A stretch of 64,000 nt of DNA from Dermacentor variabilis (GCF_050947875.1 NC_134569.1:201944627-202008626), one strand, 5' to 3'; positions 44,118-57,365 are shown, numbered from the stretch's first letter. Made by a program: numbers and translations. Notes: generated by a model from the sequence alone, not told the origin.

Positions 44118-44363
44118 GTGCACTTTTGGCACGTGGAAGCAGACAGAGCAGCCTTCACTTACATCAAAGGCAGTCTCAAGCTGGTGATGAAACTTGGTGA
44201 TTATTTCACGCTACTCGACACCGAGGACAAGCTCGCGCTAGCCCGAGCAGCATGTGGCGAAGTTCGCCGGCGTGTCAAGCGCATCACGAGTCTGCGCTAT
44301 GAAGTCACATGCAGTAGGTTGGATCCTGACATCCTGTTGTCTGAAACCTTGTTCTCCTGTTAA
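44118..44363 (+). CDS. Exon-like open frame, right-arm partner of 20265-20495
   Basis: Encodes the same 76 residues from VEADRAAFTYIKGSLKLV to ETLFSC. The right copy is open a few codons further upstream (HFWH), where the left has TGA. Surrounding DNA is also almost identical between arms over about 400 bp. Confidence 0.35.
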   Translation: MHFWHVEADRAAFTYIKGSLKLVMKLGDYFTLLDTEDKLALARAACGEVRRRVKRITSLRYEVTCSRLDPDILLSETLFSC

Positions 44364-46679
44364 ACACTCCATGTGTCAACACCAGTGACGAACATTAGAG
44401 AAATACAAGCTTCAGTGATATGCTGGAGATGTTGGCCTGGCTGAGTCTAACATGTGTGACGCGCATGCATGCTCGTCTGTAGAAAACATGGGTGCTAATT
44501 ATCGTCAGTGAAAGCAACCAGCCCAAAGCTTTGATTGCATCAGTTTCCACAGTGCGTGCTATCTGCATAACTTTTTTGTTACATGTTGTTGTTCTTGTCA
44601 CAGTAAGGTCCTTGTTCGTAATTAAAAAAATTTCCTTTTAGGTACCACTGTGTAGTGGAACCGTGATATTGCGAACAGTGATTTAACCAACTCGTTACAA
44701 CTGACTGATTTTTCAGACATGCCCCATAATTTGGATGCCTTTGCATCACTTCCACCTAGCCCAAAGAGCCAGTGTATAAGGATGCCTGAAATTTCGGTTG
44801 CTGTCTTCTCTTCTAGCTGGTGCGTCTCGTTTTGTAGCCTGCCCATTGCGGCACAAGGTGCGGCCGGTGCAAAGTTTGGCGAGCCGAGATGGCAGGTGGC
44901 TTCCTGTGTGCTGTGTTCTCACTGCCTAGCGTTAGAGACAGTGTAACCAAGTTGAAGCTAGAGGTCGCACAGTGTTTGCTTGTCAGTGCTTTTGCTCTTC
45001 ATCATGAGTGTTGTGACGTCAAGTGTCCACGATCAAGTGATCTTTTCATGTTTCACTGCGCCAAGTGAAATTGCAGTTGATATGGCCGATAAAACTACGA
45101 CCCTTTGTGTAGTCCCTCAATATTTTGCTATTGCTATCACTGCTGCACCTTTCAGACATAACTGAGATGTTTTTAAAACTAACGCCTATTTTTCAGAGCT
45201 ATCTCGACGATGCAGTTGTGGTGGTCTGATACTCCGTTGTTGACTGTATTCGTCTGAAAAATACGTATAGAGTGGCGTTTTCTGTGTGCATGCATCTCCA
45301 GACAAATTCGATTCCTAGGGAGTCTAAACAATCGAATGCATACTGAATAAAGTTTGAAATGAAGCATGACGAACCAATGCGTATTCTACCACTACAAAAC
45401 TGAAATTACGGTATGCGAGACAATATTGGTTACAACAAAGCATTAGTTTGCTGGCTGTTCAAAATATGTATTCTAGTGGAAGATATGCCGCTCCGCAAGA
45501 GCAATTCGAAACAACCCATTGTAGACATCCCTGCGTGTTTTGGTCAGCAGCTTGGCTATTCTGCAGCCATTGTGCCGATCCCCTGCAATTGCACCAATCT
45601 AGTGTTTGCATATTCACTGTGAGGCGTATGTTTAATTTAGCATTTCGTGTACCACAAGTTGGCACAGCAGTACACTGACGAACTGCAACAGACGGCGGGA
45701 AACATATTGATGTTCCTTCAAGACATCATGCTTGTATTTCTTTCGCAGATACGATGACGAACATAGGACGTCGCAAACATTCGTTTGACCTGACATTGTC
45801 TATATAATACAGCAAACCTTGTTACTTTCGGCCACAATCAAACGAACCTTTTACAAACTACTGATGTGCTAGGCCAATGTTGTGGATCAGTCACTTCTGG
45901 GGATATCTCTTTCAGCAATGCTGTTTGGCTAAGACAGCAGGCAGAATGCTCGTCGCTCTAGTGGCTCTTTGTGTGGGGTGCGACATTAAGCAAAAGTGAG
46001 AGCATTTCTGAAGCGGATTGATTGAGAATGCAGTCCCAGCTTTGCGTACAAGCACCCCGTTTTGCTCATCCGCAAAATGTTGGAAATGACAACTTGATTG
46101 CTTGATTTGTGTCCCTGTTGGAATGTCCACCCCGGCTGTCCTGGCTTATAGCAATTTCGTTAATTTTTTTTCTTCCCTTTCAGAGCCGAAAGCTCAGTTC
46201 AACAAGTACGTGTTGAATCACCGCCTTCAAGAAATGCACAAGACGAATGAGCTACTGAAACATTACCCCACCACAGACTGCTTGGGAAAGGTTCGTAAAT
46301 GTTGTAAAATTCTAGCAATTTGCAGTTCTTGAACATTGCTTCTTTTTCTCTTTTACAAAGCCCCTCATTGCGTTTGTTTTCTCGCTGAGAAAAGAAATCG
46401 CTTATGCCAGAAAACAAGGCTGTAGTGTGCTTCACCCAAGAGGGGGGAGGGGGATTGAAGCTGGCAGTTAAATGTATGGAGCATGCTCGGACGTGTGGCT
46501 GGGGCGGCAAGGGAGGCTTCCGTTCAAGCCCCTCGGTCACTTCATATCGAATTCCTCAAACCATTCTGCATGTTGAGTTGAAACTGTGTCGGCTTCTAAC
46601 GAACGGGGCAAAAATAATGGCGCGATGGTTATTACTCGGGCATGTAAAATCTAATTGCTTGTTTACAGAGAGCCACCTG
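44364..46679. other. Right arm, no gene recognised
   Basis: Partner of about 20264-18176. The first 165 bp belong to the low-divergence patch; the remainder has ordinary divergence. Confidence 0.4.
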
Positions 46680-47110
46680 TTACGACGAAGTAAAGGAGGT
46701 CGGTGCTCGTTTCGTGTGGTGCTTGTTTGCGAGGCAGGAAATGGATAGTTCATTGGAAGAGGCGAAGATCCGCTGCTGGAAATAACAAGAATGCGTGCCC
46801 TCGAAACCTTTCACTTTCATTTGAATGGAGGGCCGTCTCGCTGAACCGGCGAGTGAACCGGTGCCTTCTTTCCTGTGACTCTGGTTGAACTGTGCACTGT
46901 GTTGATCGTGAGGAAAGATTGGCAAGAAGGCGAGCAAGGGTGTGCTCTTTCCATGCTTTCTGCCCGGTTGCTTCGGCATAGGTCGCATTATGCAATATTG
47001 AATCGGCGCGGTACGCTACAAGAATTTGGTGCACTTGATCCTTGTGAATGTTAACCCCGAGTTTTCTAACAGTCTGATGCAACACCATCTTTTCAGGTAA
47101 AAGCACCATT
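46680..47110 (-). pseudogene. Ty3/gypsy integrase C-terminal remnant, right arm
   Basis: The frame 47109-46750 reads MVLLPEKMVLHQTVRKLGVN, then VHQILVAYRADSILHN and ATGQKAWKEHTLARLLANLS. In another frame (46988-46680) DQHSAQFNQSHRKEG follows. It is the same decayed integrase as on the left arm, with independent changes, so the element predates the duplication. Confidence 0.55.
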
Positions 47111-48231
47111 AATAAAACGGTTAACTAACACAAAGAAAATTCTTATTCTTTCGACATGTGTATAGATTCCTCGTTTGTGACGAGGGATTGGATTATGAGC
47201 GAGGTCCCTAACCATTTTTGGTTTTTCACATTCGTCGGCAACCTGTTGTACTAATGATACCTCATCCTGTTTCTCAATGCCATCCACACCAGTTTAATTA
47301 AAGTTTGTCGCAAGCGATTCCCCAGGTCTTCTGCTAGGCGAGGCTTATTCATCGTCAGGGTCCAGATGAGTCTCTGCAGACCCCTGTGATACTTGGTGAT
47401 ACTTTCAGTCTGTAGACCACGGTGTGAGAAACAATCTAAAGTTTTCCAAACCTTCATATACAAACTGAGTTATCAGTGGTGTCATATTAATTCACTGTTC
47501 CCTTTAACAGAAGTAGAATATACTAAACTAGTACATCCCGACACCTAGGTACCCAAGTTACTGATTCATTCTTGTTACAAAATGTGAGTAGCCCCTTGGG
47601 CACGTGTAGCACCATGTCTTTTGCACAAAATTTATAAGCAAAAGTCTCTGTTAAAAAGCTGAATGTAGAATCTAATATCGGAAAATTGATCTTTTTCTTG
47701 ATTACATTCGCTATCTATTTCGCACACTCCTAACGAAGTAAATACTTTTATTAAAGTCTACTGCATGTTGTAATCTGTCAAGTGCAACTGACTAAACCTA
47801 ATCACCGTGGTATGACTCACTAGACAAGGACATTGTGCTGTTGTCCTTGTCTGGTTTGTCCTATCGTGGTTATTAGTTACAGCTAATCGGTACCGGCTAA
47901 CACCAGCTAGCCCCATTTTTCACTGTAATCGATGCTTTCTTTCATCGAGTATTCTGCTTCTCATAACGAAACTCTGGCTTCCCAAAGCACAGCTGCCGCT
48001 GCAAACGCATTGCAACGCTATGTGCATTTACTTGTGTCCATAGAGCTCACAGCACGAGCTACGCAGTTGTTTCACGAGACCCATGGACTGAATGCATGCA
48101 GCACTCGCGGTAGCACAGCAGCGCCGCCTGGCGGCGATCCTGTCTTGATAACTTGGTTCGACTCGCACACAACTTTTAAGCGGCTTTATTGTAGCTGATG
48201 CTGGTCCCGATGTATGCCTGCTAAGAGTATG
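47111..48231. other. Right arm, conserved but unrecognised; contains Penelope empty site
   Basis: Partner of 17630-15425. The uninterrupted target of the left-arm Penelope insertion lies at about 48010-48030 (TGTGCATTTA preceded by GCAACGCTA). Confidence 0.5.
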
Positions 48232-48234
48232 CAG

Positions 48235-48368
48235 GTGGACCTCCTCCTTAAGAGGAAAGATTAGGTCGGATGCTCCTATCTAAATACATGTAGAAGAATG
48301 TTTTTCTCGGCAACCACTGCACCAAATTTGACGAGGTTTGCTGCATTTAAAAGAAACTTAAATTCTAG
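48235..48368. repeat. Dispersed repeat, also at 63700-63800
   Basis: CTATCTAAATACATG, then CGGCAACCACTGCACC and TTTGACGAGGTTTG match, with differences, the segment starting near 63710 (CTTATCTAAATACATA, CCGGCAACCACTGCAG). The left arm has no copy, and homology between arms stops at this point. Confidence 0.6.
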
Positions 48369-49647
48369 TGACTGTTTGTCAAATGAAAGTGAGCCAATGC
48401 GAATATATAGCAAACGGCGTACTTTAATTAAAAGTAGCCCCCATGAGCATTTAGACATTTGTCCCATTGACTAGTCACGCAATTCCCATCTCATAAAGCT
48501 CCTTGGGTTCCTGCTTCGAAACGTCTGCAACTGATTTTCACGACATCGTCCGAGACGAATCTGGTTCCTTTGTGCTGTTTTTTCGGTTGCCCCAAAATGT
48601 GGCAGTCGCAAGGCGACAGGTCTGAGCTGTATGGCGGATGTTGGAGCGTTTCCCACTTGAACTTTGCCCGTTCCCACGTCGCTGATGTGGTTAATACAAA
48701 ACTGGCGTTGTCGTGGAACCAGATGACCTCCTTCGTCAATTTTCCACGTAGTTTGTTCTTGATCGCGGCACGCAGCCGATCCGGCGTTTCACAATATCGG
48801 AAACAATTGTGTCTCTAAAGATTTAGCAAATTCTATCAGTAATGGCCCCTGACAATCGAAAAACAGAAGTCAACAACACCTTTCTGGCGGAAATGACGGC
48901 CTTTGCTTTCTTTGGGGAAGGTGAATTTGAATGTTTCCATTGTAAGCTTTGCCGTCGTGTTTCAGGTTCTTAGTAGTGGCATGATGGTTCGTCTCCGATC
49001 ACAATTGTAGACAAGAAATCGTCACCTTTATTGTGATACCGGATCAGATGAGTAAAGGCAGCGCTGATCTACGTATTCTGGCGGTGGTTCAAAATCTTGT
49101 GCATCCACTGTGCACACAAGAGCCGATAACCGAGATGGTCTTGAATTATGGCGTGAACCAAATCGTGACTGATGTTCACACGCTCTGCCAGTTCATCGGT
49201 GCTTATCCTCCGTTCTTGTGTCATCAGCTCATCAACCTTTGCAATTTTGTTAGCGGTGATTGCACGATCGCTTTGGCCCGGTCTGGGATCATCATTGCAA
49301 ATTTCACGTCCTTCTTTGAACCGTTTGTTCCAACGCTTCACAGTGACCAATGAAATGCAATGTTCCATGTACACGGCAGCCATACGGCGACTAATTTCTT
49401 TTTGGGAAACACCTTCATCTGTCAAAAACCTGACGGCACCACGCTGCTCAACTTCTGGAGAGCCCATTACGGCACCCAACCATGGTCAACCCAGTTTATG
49501 AGAGCATTAAAGAACATTTATCCTCACATCTGCATGTCACTTTTGTAAATGGGAGATGCTTGTGTGCTACGCGCAGGCCTTGCAGATAATGCACAGGACA
49601 ATAATTGCGCGGGGTGGGTAGGCTCACTTTCATTTGACTCGCCCTCG
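48369..49647 (-). mobile_element. Mariner transposon (right arm only)
   Basis: The terminal inverted repeats share GTCAAATGAAAGTGAGCC (48378-48395 and, inverted, 49621-49639). The 5' end reads CGAGGGCGAGTC next to TA at 49648-49649. The length of about 1.28 kb is standard for mariner. It encodes a broken D34D transposase on the minus strand. The left arm has no copy, though the local alignment is lost there. Confidence 0.85.
48471..49479 (-). pseudogene. Mariner transposase, D34D, inactive
   Basis: The N-terminal part (49479-49069) has the helix-turn-helix region with GAVRFLTDEGVSQKEISRRM, then ISLVTVKRWNKRFKEGRE, PRPGQS and ERRISTDELAERVNISH. The catalytic part is in other frames: VIGDEP at the first Asp (family: GDE.W), FHDNA for the second, and HPPYSSDLSPCD for the third, with exactly 34 residues between the second and third Asp. 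Stops near 48870 and 48800 and frame changes interrupt it. The protein would cut at TA sites. Confidence 0.85.
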
Positions 49648-49914
49648 TACATTAGAAATGCGAAGATGCAATGGAACATACAAATGCGAAGATACAGCTT
49701 GATAAAGGGCAAAAAAGTGCCACTGGAAACGAAGTTCACTGCACGTATACACAAAACCTCGCAACAAGATATTTGAACATACGTATAAGTGTCTCCAATA
49801 AATGTACGTATCTCAGAAAAAGTCACGGTATATAATGCGTCAAACAAGGCAAATAAACATGTTGCGCCATCACAGATTCACAGAATCCTAGATCCTGCCC
49901 CCGTTCCATCCACT

Positions 49915-49932
49915 CCCCCCCCCCCCCCCCCC
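49915..49932. repeat. C homopolymer
   Basis: Eighteen consecutive C bases. Confidence 0.95.
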
Positions 49933-51448
49933 TATGTATCGCGCGCGACGGAAGGCGGCGCGTTTGCTCCTCACTTTTCTCCCTTGCGCACACAAGACTG
50001 AGCCACTGTCGTCGGCTCACTCATTCACCCCACCCCCCCACGCTTTCACTCGCACATACACCATGCGGCGCGGGGTCACGATGTCACTTGGATTTTATGC
50101 GGAACATGAGGGCGACGGCACGAATGCGCCTAGAGTGTCCATATAATTGTTATCGCAATAATATAAGAGTATCCGGCAGCTGAAGCGTCCCATTACTTTC
50201 CGCAAAAGAAGTAACAAAATAGCCCTTTCACCATGCGACAATTCGCTGCACCGCAACAACGCTTCATTTTTGCTTTTGTTGGGCGGGGGCACCGTAATGA
50301 AAAAAAAAACGCGAAGTATGTTGGGCCCAATAGAATGCCTACTTTGACCAACTGATATGGCTATAAAGGAATATCGAAGAAAACACGAGACGCTTCGTCC
50401 ACCAAGAACCATGCGCACACTGCTCGGTATCTTACACCGGCGAGACAAGACTTTCTGGAGAGGTTGCGCTCAAGCGAACGCGCTGCAATCCATCGAGTGC
50501 CCGCAGTGATGGCGGCTAGCGACAATTGTTTCTTTTTCTCGTCTGCTAGCTAGAAAGCGTCCAAAGCTCTGCCAGGCGAAAATGCACTCGGCCAGAGAAA
50601 ACCGAACGCACACCGAAGTGCGCCGCGCGGTGGTCGGGGTAACACGAGAAAAACGCATGCGCTCTGGCTGGCTCTGGCAGCGCGCGGGTAGGGGAGCGAG
50701 AACAAAAAATTGAAGAGGCTCAATGTGGGTCCTCGCGATTAAGAGTCAAAGTATAAAAAATAAATAAGAACGTAGTTGCCTTGGTTGCCTTTAGTGTATT
50801 CAGTGGATGCTTTGGCGCAGCTGAAAAAAAAATTTTTTTATGTGACATGACGGCACGAATGAACCACCACAACGCTTCGTCTCTCGGGCCTCGCTGCGGG
50901 CTTTGTCAAGTTGTCTGTTAGCGTGTTCATTTGGCTTGTCTCGTTGTATGGCTCGATGTGCGACTTTGGAAAGTCAATGCACCTTTGGCGCCAAATATTT
51001 ATGGGAGCATTAAACTTACAAAGTTCCGCAATTGAAAATCTGAAGCACACGTTTGGAAATGTCAATGCACCATTCACATCAAAAGTTTATGAGAACTTTA
51101 TACCCATAAAGTTTCGGAATTGATATCCACGCGCTCCGTAATTTCCATGATAGAGTGTAGATCCCGCGGCCTCCGCGAAATGCCGCGGCGAGCCCGTTCG
51201 TCATGAAAACATCCTTGAAACTTTGTGCTCGGATGGGGCTGCTTGCGTTATGTGACTCCCGGTGCATGGGCGTTGCCGCGAAATTCAGCCCGAGTTCGCA
51301 ATTTTCGCGGGGAAATGGCTTTTCGAGCGTGAAAAAGACGTTCTAGACAAAATCCAGAATGATTTCCGGCGCTGGGTGTTGATTTTGTCGGCGGTGCATG
51401 GACAGCACGGAAAAATTTCGGGGGGGGGAGGGGCTCAAACACCATAAG

Positions 51449-51462
51449 CCCCCCCCCCCCCC
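51449..51462. repeat. C homopolymer in G/C-rich dispersed repeat
   Basis: Fourteen C bases next to CTGCCTACGCCCCTG, the reverse of the GGGGCGTAGGCAG lead seen in this repeat type. Confidence 0.9.
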
Positions 51463-51485
51463 TGCCTACGCCCCTGTCCTTAGGG

Positions 51486-52854
51486 TCAATGTATAAGAAC
51501 GTCTGAAATTTCGGGTGCAAGAACCCTTTGCCGTCAGACTTTTCGGGCTTCTTGCCGTGACCGCACGTCCGAAGCCGAATTAATAAAAGCCACAATCGCC
51601 GCCATTTCGATAACCTCGCCGCCTCGAACCGACACACTCGCGCGCAGATCCGCTGGCAGCCGTAGCCACCACCGCGGCCATGCTAGGCCTATCTGCTTCG
51701 AGGTTCGGTAGTGAACTTCTTGCCCTTCTGTGCCATATTTTTCATTGAAAGAATTCGCCACTGTTAGCAATGGCACCAACTCCGTCTTTGTGGTCCTCGC
51801 GATTGTCTTGGAAGCTCGGAAAGCACGGCGCGTTGCATAGTACCGGTTCCTGAAAGTTAGCTTTGCCTCAAGACAGAAATGTCACGCAGTGAAGCATAAC
51901 AAGCTTGGGATGGGGCAATTATCATGGGACGCAGTATGCATTCCTTCATAATACACGCGTGCACCCGCCAACTGCTGTCGCAGTACGAGCACCGATATGT
52001 GTAATAAGTGTACTGGCGGGCCTTCAGAGCTTTTTCGGGTGTGCCTGTGGGGCTTTGAGCCCTTAGGGGCTGTAAAAGACATGCATTCATTTTTTGGGAC
52101 GTTTTCGTGGTCCTTAGGGAGTCCGAAAAATCGTACTGACTGTACAACTGTCAGAGGATGCTTCAAATAGTCCGTGCGTCGAACGCGCAGCCGGAGCAGA
52201 ACGAGAAGACAAAGGACCTACGCATTGAGATGTCAACGGCAAGGGAAGCATGCCGCCGCTTTTTTGAAGGAGCTTGAAGTAAAGTGTTGGCTGACGCCGA
52301 AATGGAGGTGTCCCTCACCCTAGCAAAAAAAAAAAAAAACTCTCTTAAACAGTGAAACGCAACACTGAGGAGTTGTGCGCAGGCGGAGAGCATGGCGGGA
52401 CAGCTGAGGTTGACTTACCAGCTGTTGCAAGAGCATCTCGCTTGTTATAAAGGTCGGGCGTCATATCAATTAGCTTGCTATCAGTTGACAGAAATAGCTC
52501 ATATTCGAAAATATTCTGTATGAATCTTTTTATTCGCGTTTGAGAATGTTCGACTCGATTTGCGATGGGTCTTACTATTTCTTTTGAAGATATTTTATTC
52601 GCTGTGCATTTTACTAACCCCTCCCTTCTTTCCTTTTTGACTAAAATAAGCACTGCACCTTACTATTCAAAGTGGATTACGTTGTTTATAATTTTTAACA
52701 TGCTTACTAGAGTGACGCCATTGGGCGACATGATGTAGGGAGCCCGTCTTGACATAAAACAAAGGTCTAAGTCACTCGGGGAATATTGCAATGGCACTTG
52801 GGGAAACCTGGAAAACGCGGGGACTTTTTAAATGTTAACTTGGTAGACACCCTG
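51486..52854. mobile_element. TIR DNA transposon, right-arm remnant
   Basis: Homologous to 11757-12975. The first terminus, TTGGTAGACACCCTG, is at 52840-52854. The opposite terminus is missing, because the arm loses homology at 51485. Confidence 0.65.
52345..52653 (-). pseudogene. Transposon-encoded frame, right arm
   Basis: A 102-codon frame includes RFIQNIFEYELFLSTDSKLI, then DMTPDLYNKRDALATAGKST. It is the fuller version of the + strand remnant at 11940-12144 and lies inside the CAGGGTGTCTACCAA element. No domain is recognised. Confidence 0.5.
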
Positions 52855-54142
52855 GCTCTTGCTTAAAATTGCAGTTGGTATATTGTTACACTCGCGCATT
52901 ATTCCATGCTTTGGAAATCAAAAATGGACCCATGGCTATGGCAACACGCTGAACTCTATCTCCGTATAAAGGCGTCGTTTCGTTTTCGATCCGATTGGTT
53001 TCGTTTTGACTGGTTAAATACCACAGCCGTTGGACAAGACAACACGCCGCTACGTATCGCAGAAATCGTTTAACAAATCGGAAAACATGAGTTGTAGGAA
53101 CATCGGCTTCATTAACGACATTGTACTTTGTTACAGCATGGCCACATTTATCGTCTGCCTCCCACTAGTGCCGGCGTATGATCGCTCTCGCGCTCACCTA
53201 TTGCCGTCTTCAGCATGCTTCTAGTCAGTTCTCACCATATTACCTAGAGGGAAATCTGGCGCTGCTGCGCTGTGGTATGCATGGGAATGTCGGTATATTG
53301 TGACTTCGCATTGGCATCGTTCTCGGAGAGCCAGAACAACTTGAAGACGCGCCTGGCAAGCCCCGTTCTGTCTGTCAGTGCTTCAGTTTCTACTAAAACA
53401 GCGTGTAAAACGCTTTTAGCTTTATTATTACACAAAAACATGTTTTGTTTAACTATGGGATCTTGTTATTGCATGTACAATTATATGAAACGTAAGAAGT
53501 ATCAGCGGGCTGCTAAAGTTGGAGCACAGACAATATTCGCGCTTGCTTTGGAACAGCTTGTCTGTTATTGCTTTTCTTCGCTTGGTTATGCATTATAGGT
53601 GAGTAAACTTCACTGGAGCATGTAATATGCGTGAATGGAAACATTTCATGAAGATTTTACTTACGAACGCGTTCGTTGTGTAGCCATATCCACATTCTTG
53701 ATGAAGCCTCTTACAACACCAGCCACCACAACCCCCGCAGATGTATATACCGTCATTCTTACCATGACGGCACAGCGCACCTTCGGAAACTCTTATAGGC
53801 GGTGGCGCCAGATTTCCCTCTAGTTGTTATAGTGAGGAATTCTATGCTTCTAGTGAATGACTACATCCTCACTGCAGTTCGAAAAGTTCTGACAAAAAAA
53901 TGTTCCATGGCATTTTCAACGTTCGTGCACTTCATGATTAAACACCGACCGACAAGTTTTCCATTGTAGTAAAAAAAAGTGTGCCATGAAAGTTCGTTGT
54001 CAGTCCCTTTAACTATGACATAGTGCATGTACACTGTTTTGAAATGCGCCACTAATTTGCTGGTAAAAATTCTCTAGAAGCTTGACCCTGCGTAATCGTT
54101 GCCTTGGGTACTGTTATTAAGCTTTTGTTTGGACTTGAAAAA
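52855..54142. other. Right arm, no gene recognised
   Basis: Partner of 11756-10460. Frames at 53030-53224 and 53272-53598 are not maintained on the left. Confidence 0.4.
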
Positions 54143-55297
54143 TTGCAAACTTGGCATTTCATTTTCTTCGTAAATTATCCGTACATTTTATAATTCGATG
54201 CGCAATTCTAATCTAAGGCTTCAAACCATCAGTTGCATTTGTAAGGGAAATATAAACTACTAGCAATTCCATTCAAATTTGCATAGCAGTTTCTCAAAAT
54301 CTAGGCTTCTGTATCTCACACATTTGGGTAATCAGAACAGGCCTCGAGCAGTCTTTCTCTTCACACTAATTTACATAAAGTATTCTATTGTGTACAGTCT
54401 AGCCTCATTACATTGAAGTCCCATGCGACACAAATGCCTTCGTTAAATCGAATATTTGTTAAAGGCTACTATCGGCAAGAAGTATGTTAGGCTTACTTTG
54501 TTACACACTCGTATAATCAACTCTTCGTGAATGCGTCAAATTTTCACAGCTTTATTTCAAGACTCTCGACACTCCATTGGAAGAAAAACAAGGTTGTAGA
54601 ATGGTGCTTTCTGCATTTTCAGTGATACCTGCAGGGTAACTCCCTGCATATTTATTCTCGTTGGGAATCGTCAGTTTCTGCTTAAAAGGAATGGTATCGC
54701 AGACATCATGCCAGTAATTCCACTGGCTTCATGCCATTGGAGTCTGGCAGGCGGCATGCCAAGCGGCCCGTCAAACATGGTGTTGCCTGCTCGTAGCAAT
54801 GTGCATGGTACATTGATGTGAAACGAAGGCACGCATTGAGTAATGCAGGAAGTGAGATTCACCTGACGCATGTCTGATGCTCTTCCTTAGCCACCACTTG
54901 ACATAACTTGCAAAAATGAGTCTCTGTCCACGAATATGTTCGCGTTTTCGAATCTGCGCTAGTTTTTTGCATTGCTTTAACCCTGCGCCGTTTTCAACTT
55001 CCGCAAATTTGCAGGACGGAGAAGCTATGCCGGATCGCCGCACGGGTCAACCCTGGTCCCAAATACTTGGTTTGGCTGGTTGACGGGATTGCGGACTTCT
55101 TGGGCAAATGATCGTCAAAAGTCGCCCAGGCTTGCGAGCTGGTTCGGAGCTTGTAAACGAAGTGTCTCGGTGGCTGTGGCCTTCAACTGTCTTGCAAAAC
55201 TGGCAGGAACCACAGGCTGTAGCTCTGTGCAATTTTTGCATGCTATTCATTATTTTCCACAACCGTGTATTATATTGAAGTCCTCTGTGGTTGCTTT
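54143..55297. repeat. Perfectly identical patch between arms (right side)
   Basis: Partner of 9305-10459. Edges are TTGCAAAC at 54143 and a 3-bp indel in the run CTTCTTATTTCTTG near 55297. Confidence 0.85.
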
Positions 55298-57365
55298 CTT
55301 CTTATTTCTTGTACAGCATGAGTGCTTTATTGTAAAGTTTCAATCTGCCCCTCAGAAATTTGCATTTACCGTGCGTGCATATTTGCAGTAGTGTACAACA
55401 GGTGTATTTTATTGTGTTTGTACTTTTTAATTAACCCACTCATGCTTTTTTTTCACCTTTATAATTCATTTTCAATACAGAACTTAACTGCTGCGTTGTG
55501 CAACAGCTTCATAAGTTTTTAGATAGCTTCATATGTACATACATCATTTTTACACATTTATCGGGAAGTGCGACTATGCAGGCTTCTGCCATGTATGAAC
55601 TATTCAGCCGGTAAGTTGCCATGAACACTGCTGCTGTTCTTTGGTACAACTCTTGCCATTCCCTACATGCACATATTTTAAGTCGTATATGGGAACTATT
55701 TACATGAGTTTTAATTTACAAAGTGCTTACTTAGCTTTATTACTTTATTTTGTTAATTTGTTTTGTTAATTTGTTGTTAACTTGTTTTAGCAACTCGTTT
55801 TAGCAACTCGTTTTAGCAACTCGTTTTAGCAACTCGTTTTAGCAACTCGTTTATTGAATACTGTGTAGCTTTGTCAATAAAGTTATTCTTGTACATGGCA
55901 TACTATTTGGTTTTATTCTTTCTCTATTTTTGTTGAGGCATTTTTTGCATTTCCATGCATAAAGGGGGCCCTAAAGCACATTCTTCGAAGCCCCGAAATC
56001 ACCTTGAAGACCGCTATACATCCCAGGTATATACAGTAAAGTCTCCTTAATTTGGATTTCTCGGGACAGAAAAAAAATGTCCACATGTAATGAGTGTCTA
56101 ATTATCGATGGCATCAAGAAAACAAATGCTTACTATGTCAACAAGCTTTTATTCAGTGAATGAATCGGCAAATTATGTTTATAATTTTCACCCAAGGAGT
56201 GCAAACACTGCAGTTGACGTGACTAATTAGCGCAGCCACGGCGCACGTCTTCATCTGAGACATGCTTTTCATTATCGCGTGCACATTCCGATGATTTTTT
56301 CCCCAGTGTGCTGTGTGCTGGTTTCCAACAGATCGTCCGTCCATTGTTGTGTAGCTGGTACTCTTCATTGTTCACAGTTTTGCATAGAGTTAAAACGAAA
56401 CTACTGTTTGCCACAACCGCTGCGACCGAAACCGCCACTCCCGAATCCGTTAGTTGTGCTGGCGACACCGTCAAAAAAAAAAAAAATGGCTGCGACATCG
56501 AGGTTCATGGCGGCTCTTTTGCTTGGTGCTGTGCTTGACTTTCTCTTTTGTGCCGCCAGATTGAAATGCTTCGTGGAAGCCGAGAGGGTCGTTGCTGCCA
56601 ATCGCCATATTTAGATTGGTTTAGAAGATTTCAGCGACGAAAAGTCTGAAGTAGCTGCGCTGTGCATGTAAATGTCTAGCCTTCCCAGCGATCTGCATCA
56701 GATTTTTTCAAACACTTTTAAGCGAGCTGGAGAGTGAAAAAAGAGAGAAAAAAGGGAAGTGCTTGTGCGCAGCTAGCTTCTCTGAAAATTGCAAGCACTT
56801 CTTCGCGGGGTTGCTCCACTACTACAGGTACCATACTTCACGGTTTTTGACCTTAACAGGACAACTGTGCACTGCGACTTGTGTTGCAGTAATCACATAA
56901 AGCATGTCGCACTAATAGGCAGTAACCTTTCTGGTGCTTTCAGCAGCTAAATACAGATATTCCGCACTGACAGAATGGGGCTAAAAACTAAAGTTACCTG
57001 GTCGGTGTGTCTTGGGATCAAAAAAAAAAAAAATTCTGTCCGACTTGGGGTGCACCTTTCTCTTAATGGTTAAATCCATCTGATAAGGTAGGCCGTGGCT
57101 GTTAATTGGTAGTTGGTCGTGCTTGCAGTACGCAGTTTTCGAGATAGGGCCCCAGCTTGGGAATGCACCAGACAAATGCTTCTCATAAAGATTCTCAAAC
57201 CTGGTGAAACTTGGGCAGTGAATAAGAAGCAATCGAACCAAGATGAATTTCTTCGAACAGGTTTCCGAGATATGTTGAGGGTTTTCTTTTGGCAAAGTGA
57301 GTTGTAGTATTCGTGTAAACACACGACTTGGAAATGAATTTAACCAGTTGTGATGGAATTTAGCT
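55298..57365. other. Right arm, no gene recognised
   Basis: Partner of about 9304-7361. Contains the right-arm-only minisatellite at 55784-55852. Confidence 0.4.
55784..55852. repeat. 13-bp minisatellite (right arm only)
   Basis: Five tandem copies of GTTTTAGCAACTC plus a partial unit. The left arm at about 8840-8880 has no such array. Confidence 0.92.

Larger units (their letters stand above)
49648..51480. other. Right-arm block without left-arm partner; simple repeats
   Basis: No alignment to the left arm by eye. Contains C runs at 49915-49932 and 51449-51462, and a loosely repeated motif (TTTGGAAATGTCAATGCACC and variants) at 50960-51080. The last part (51240-51475) is a G-rich dispersed repeat. 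No gene is recognised. Confidence 0.45.
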
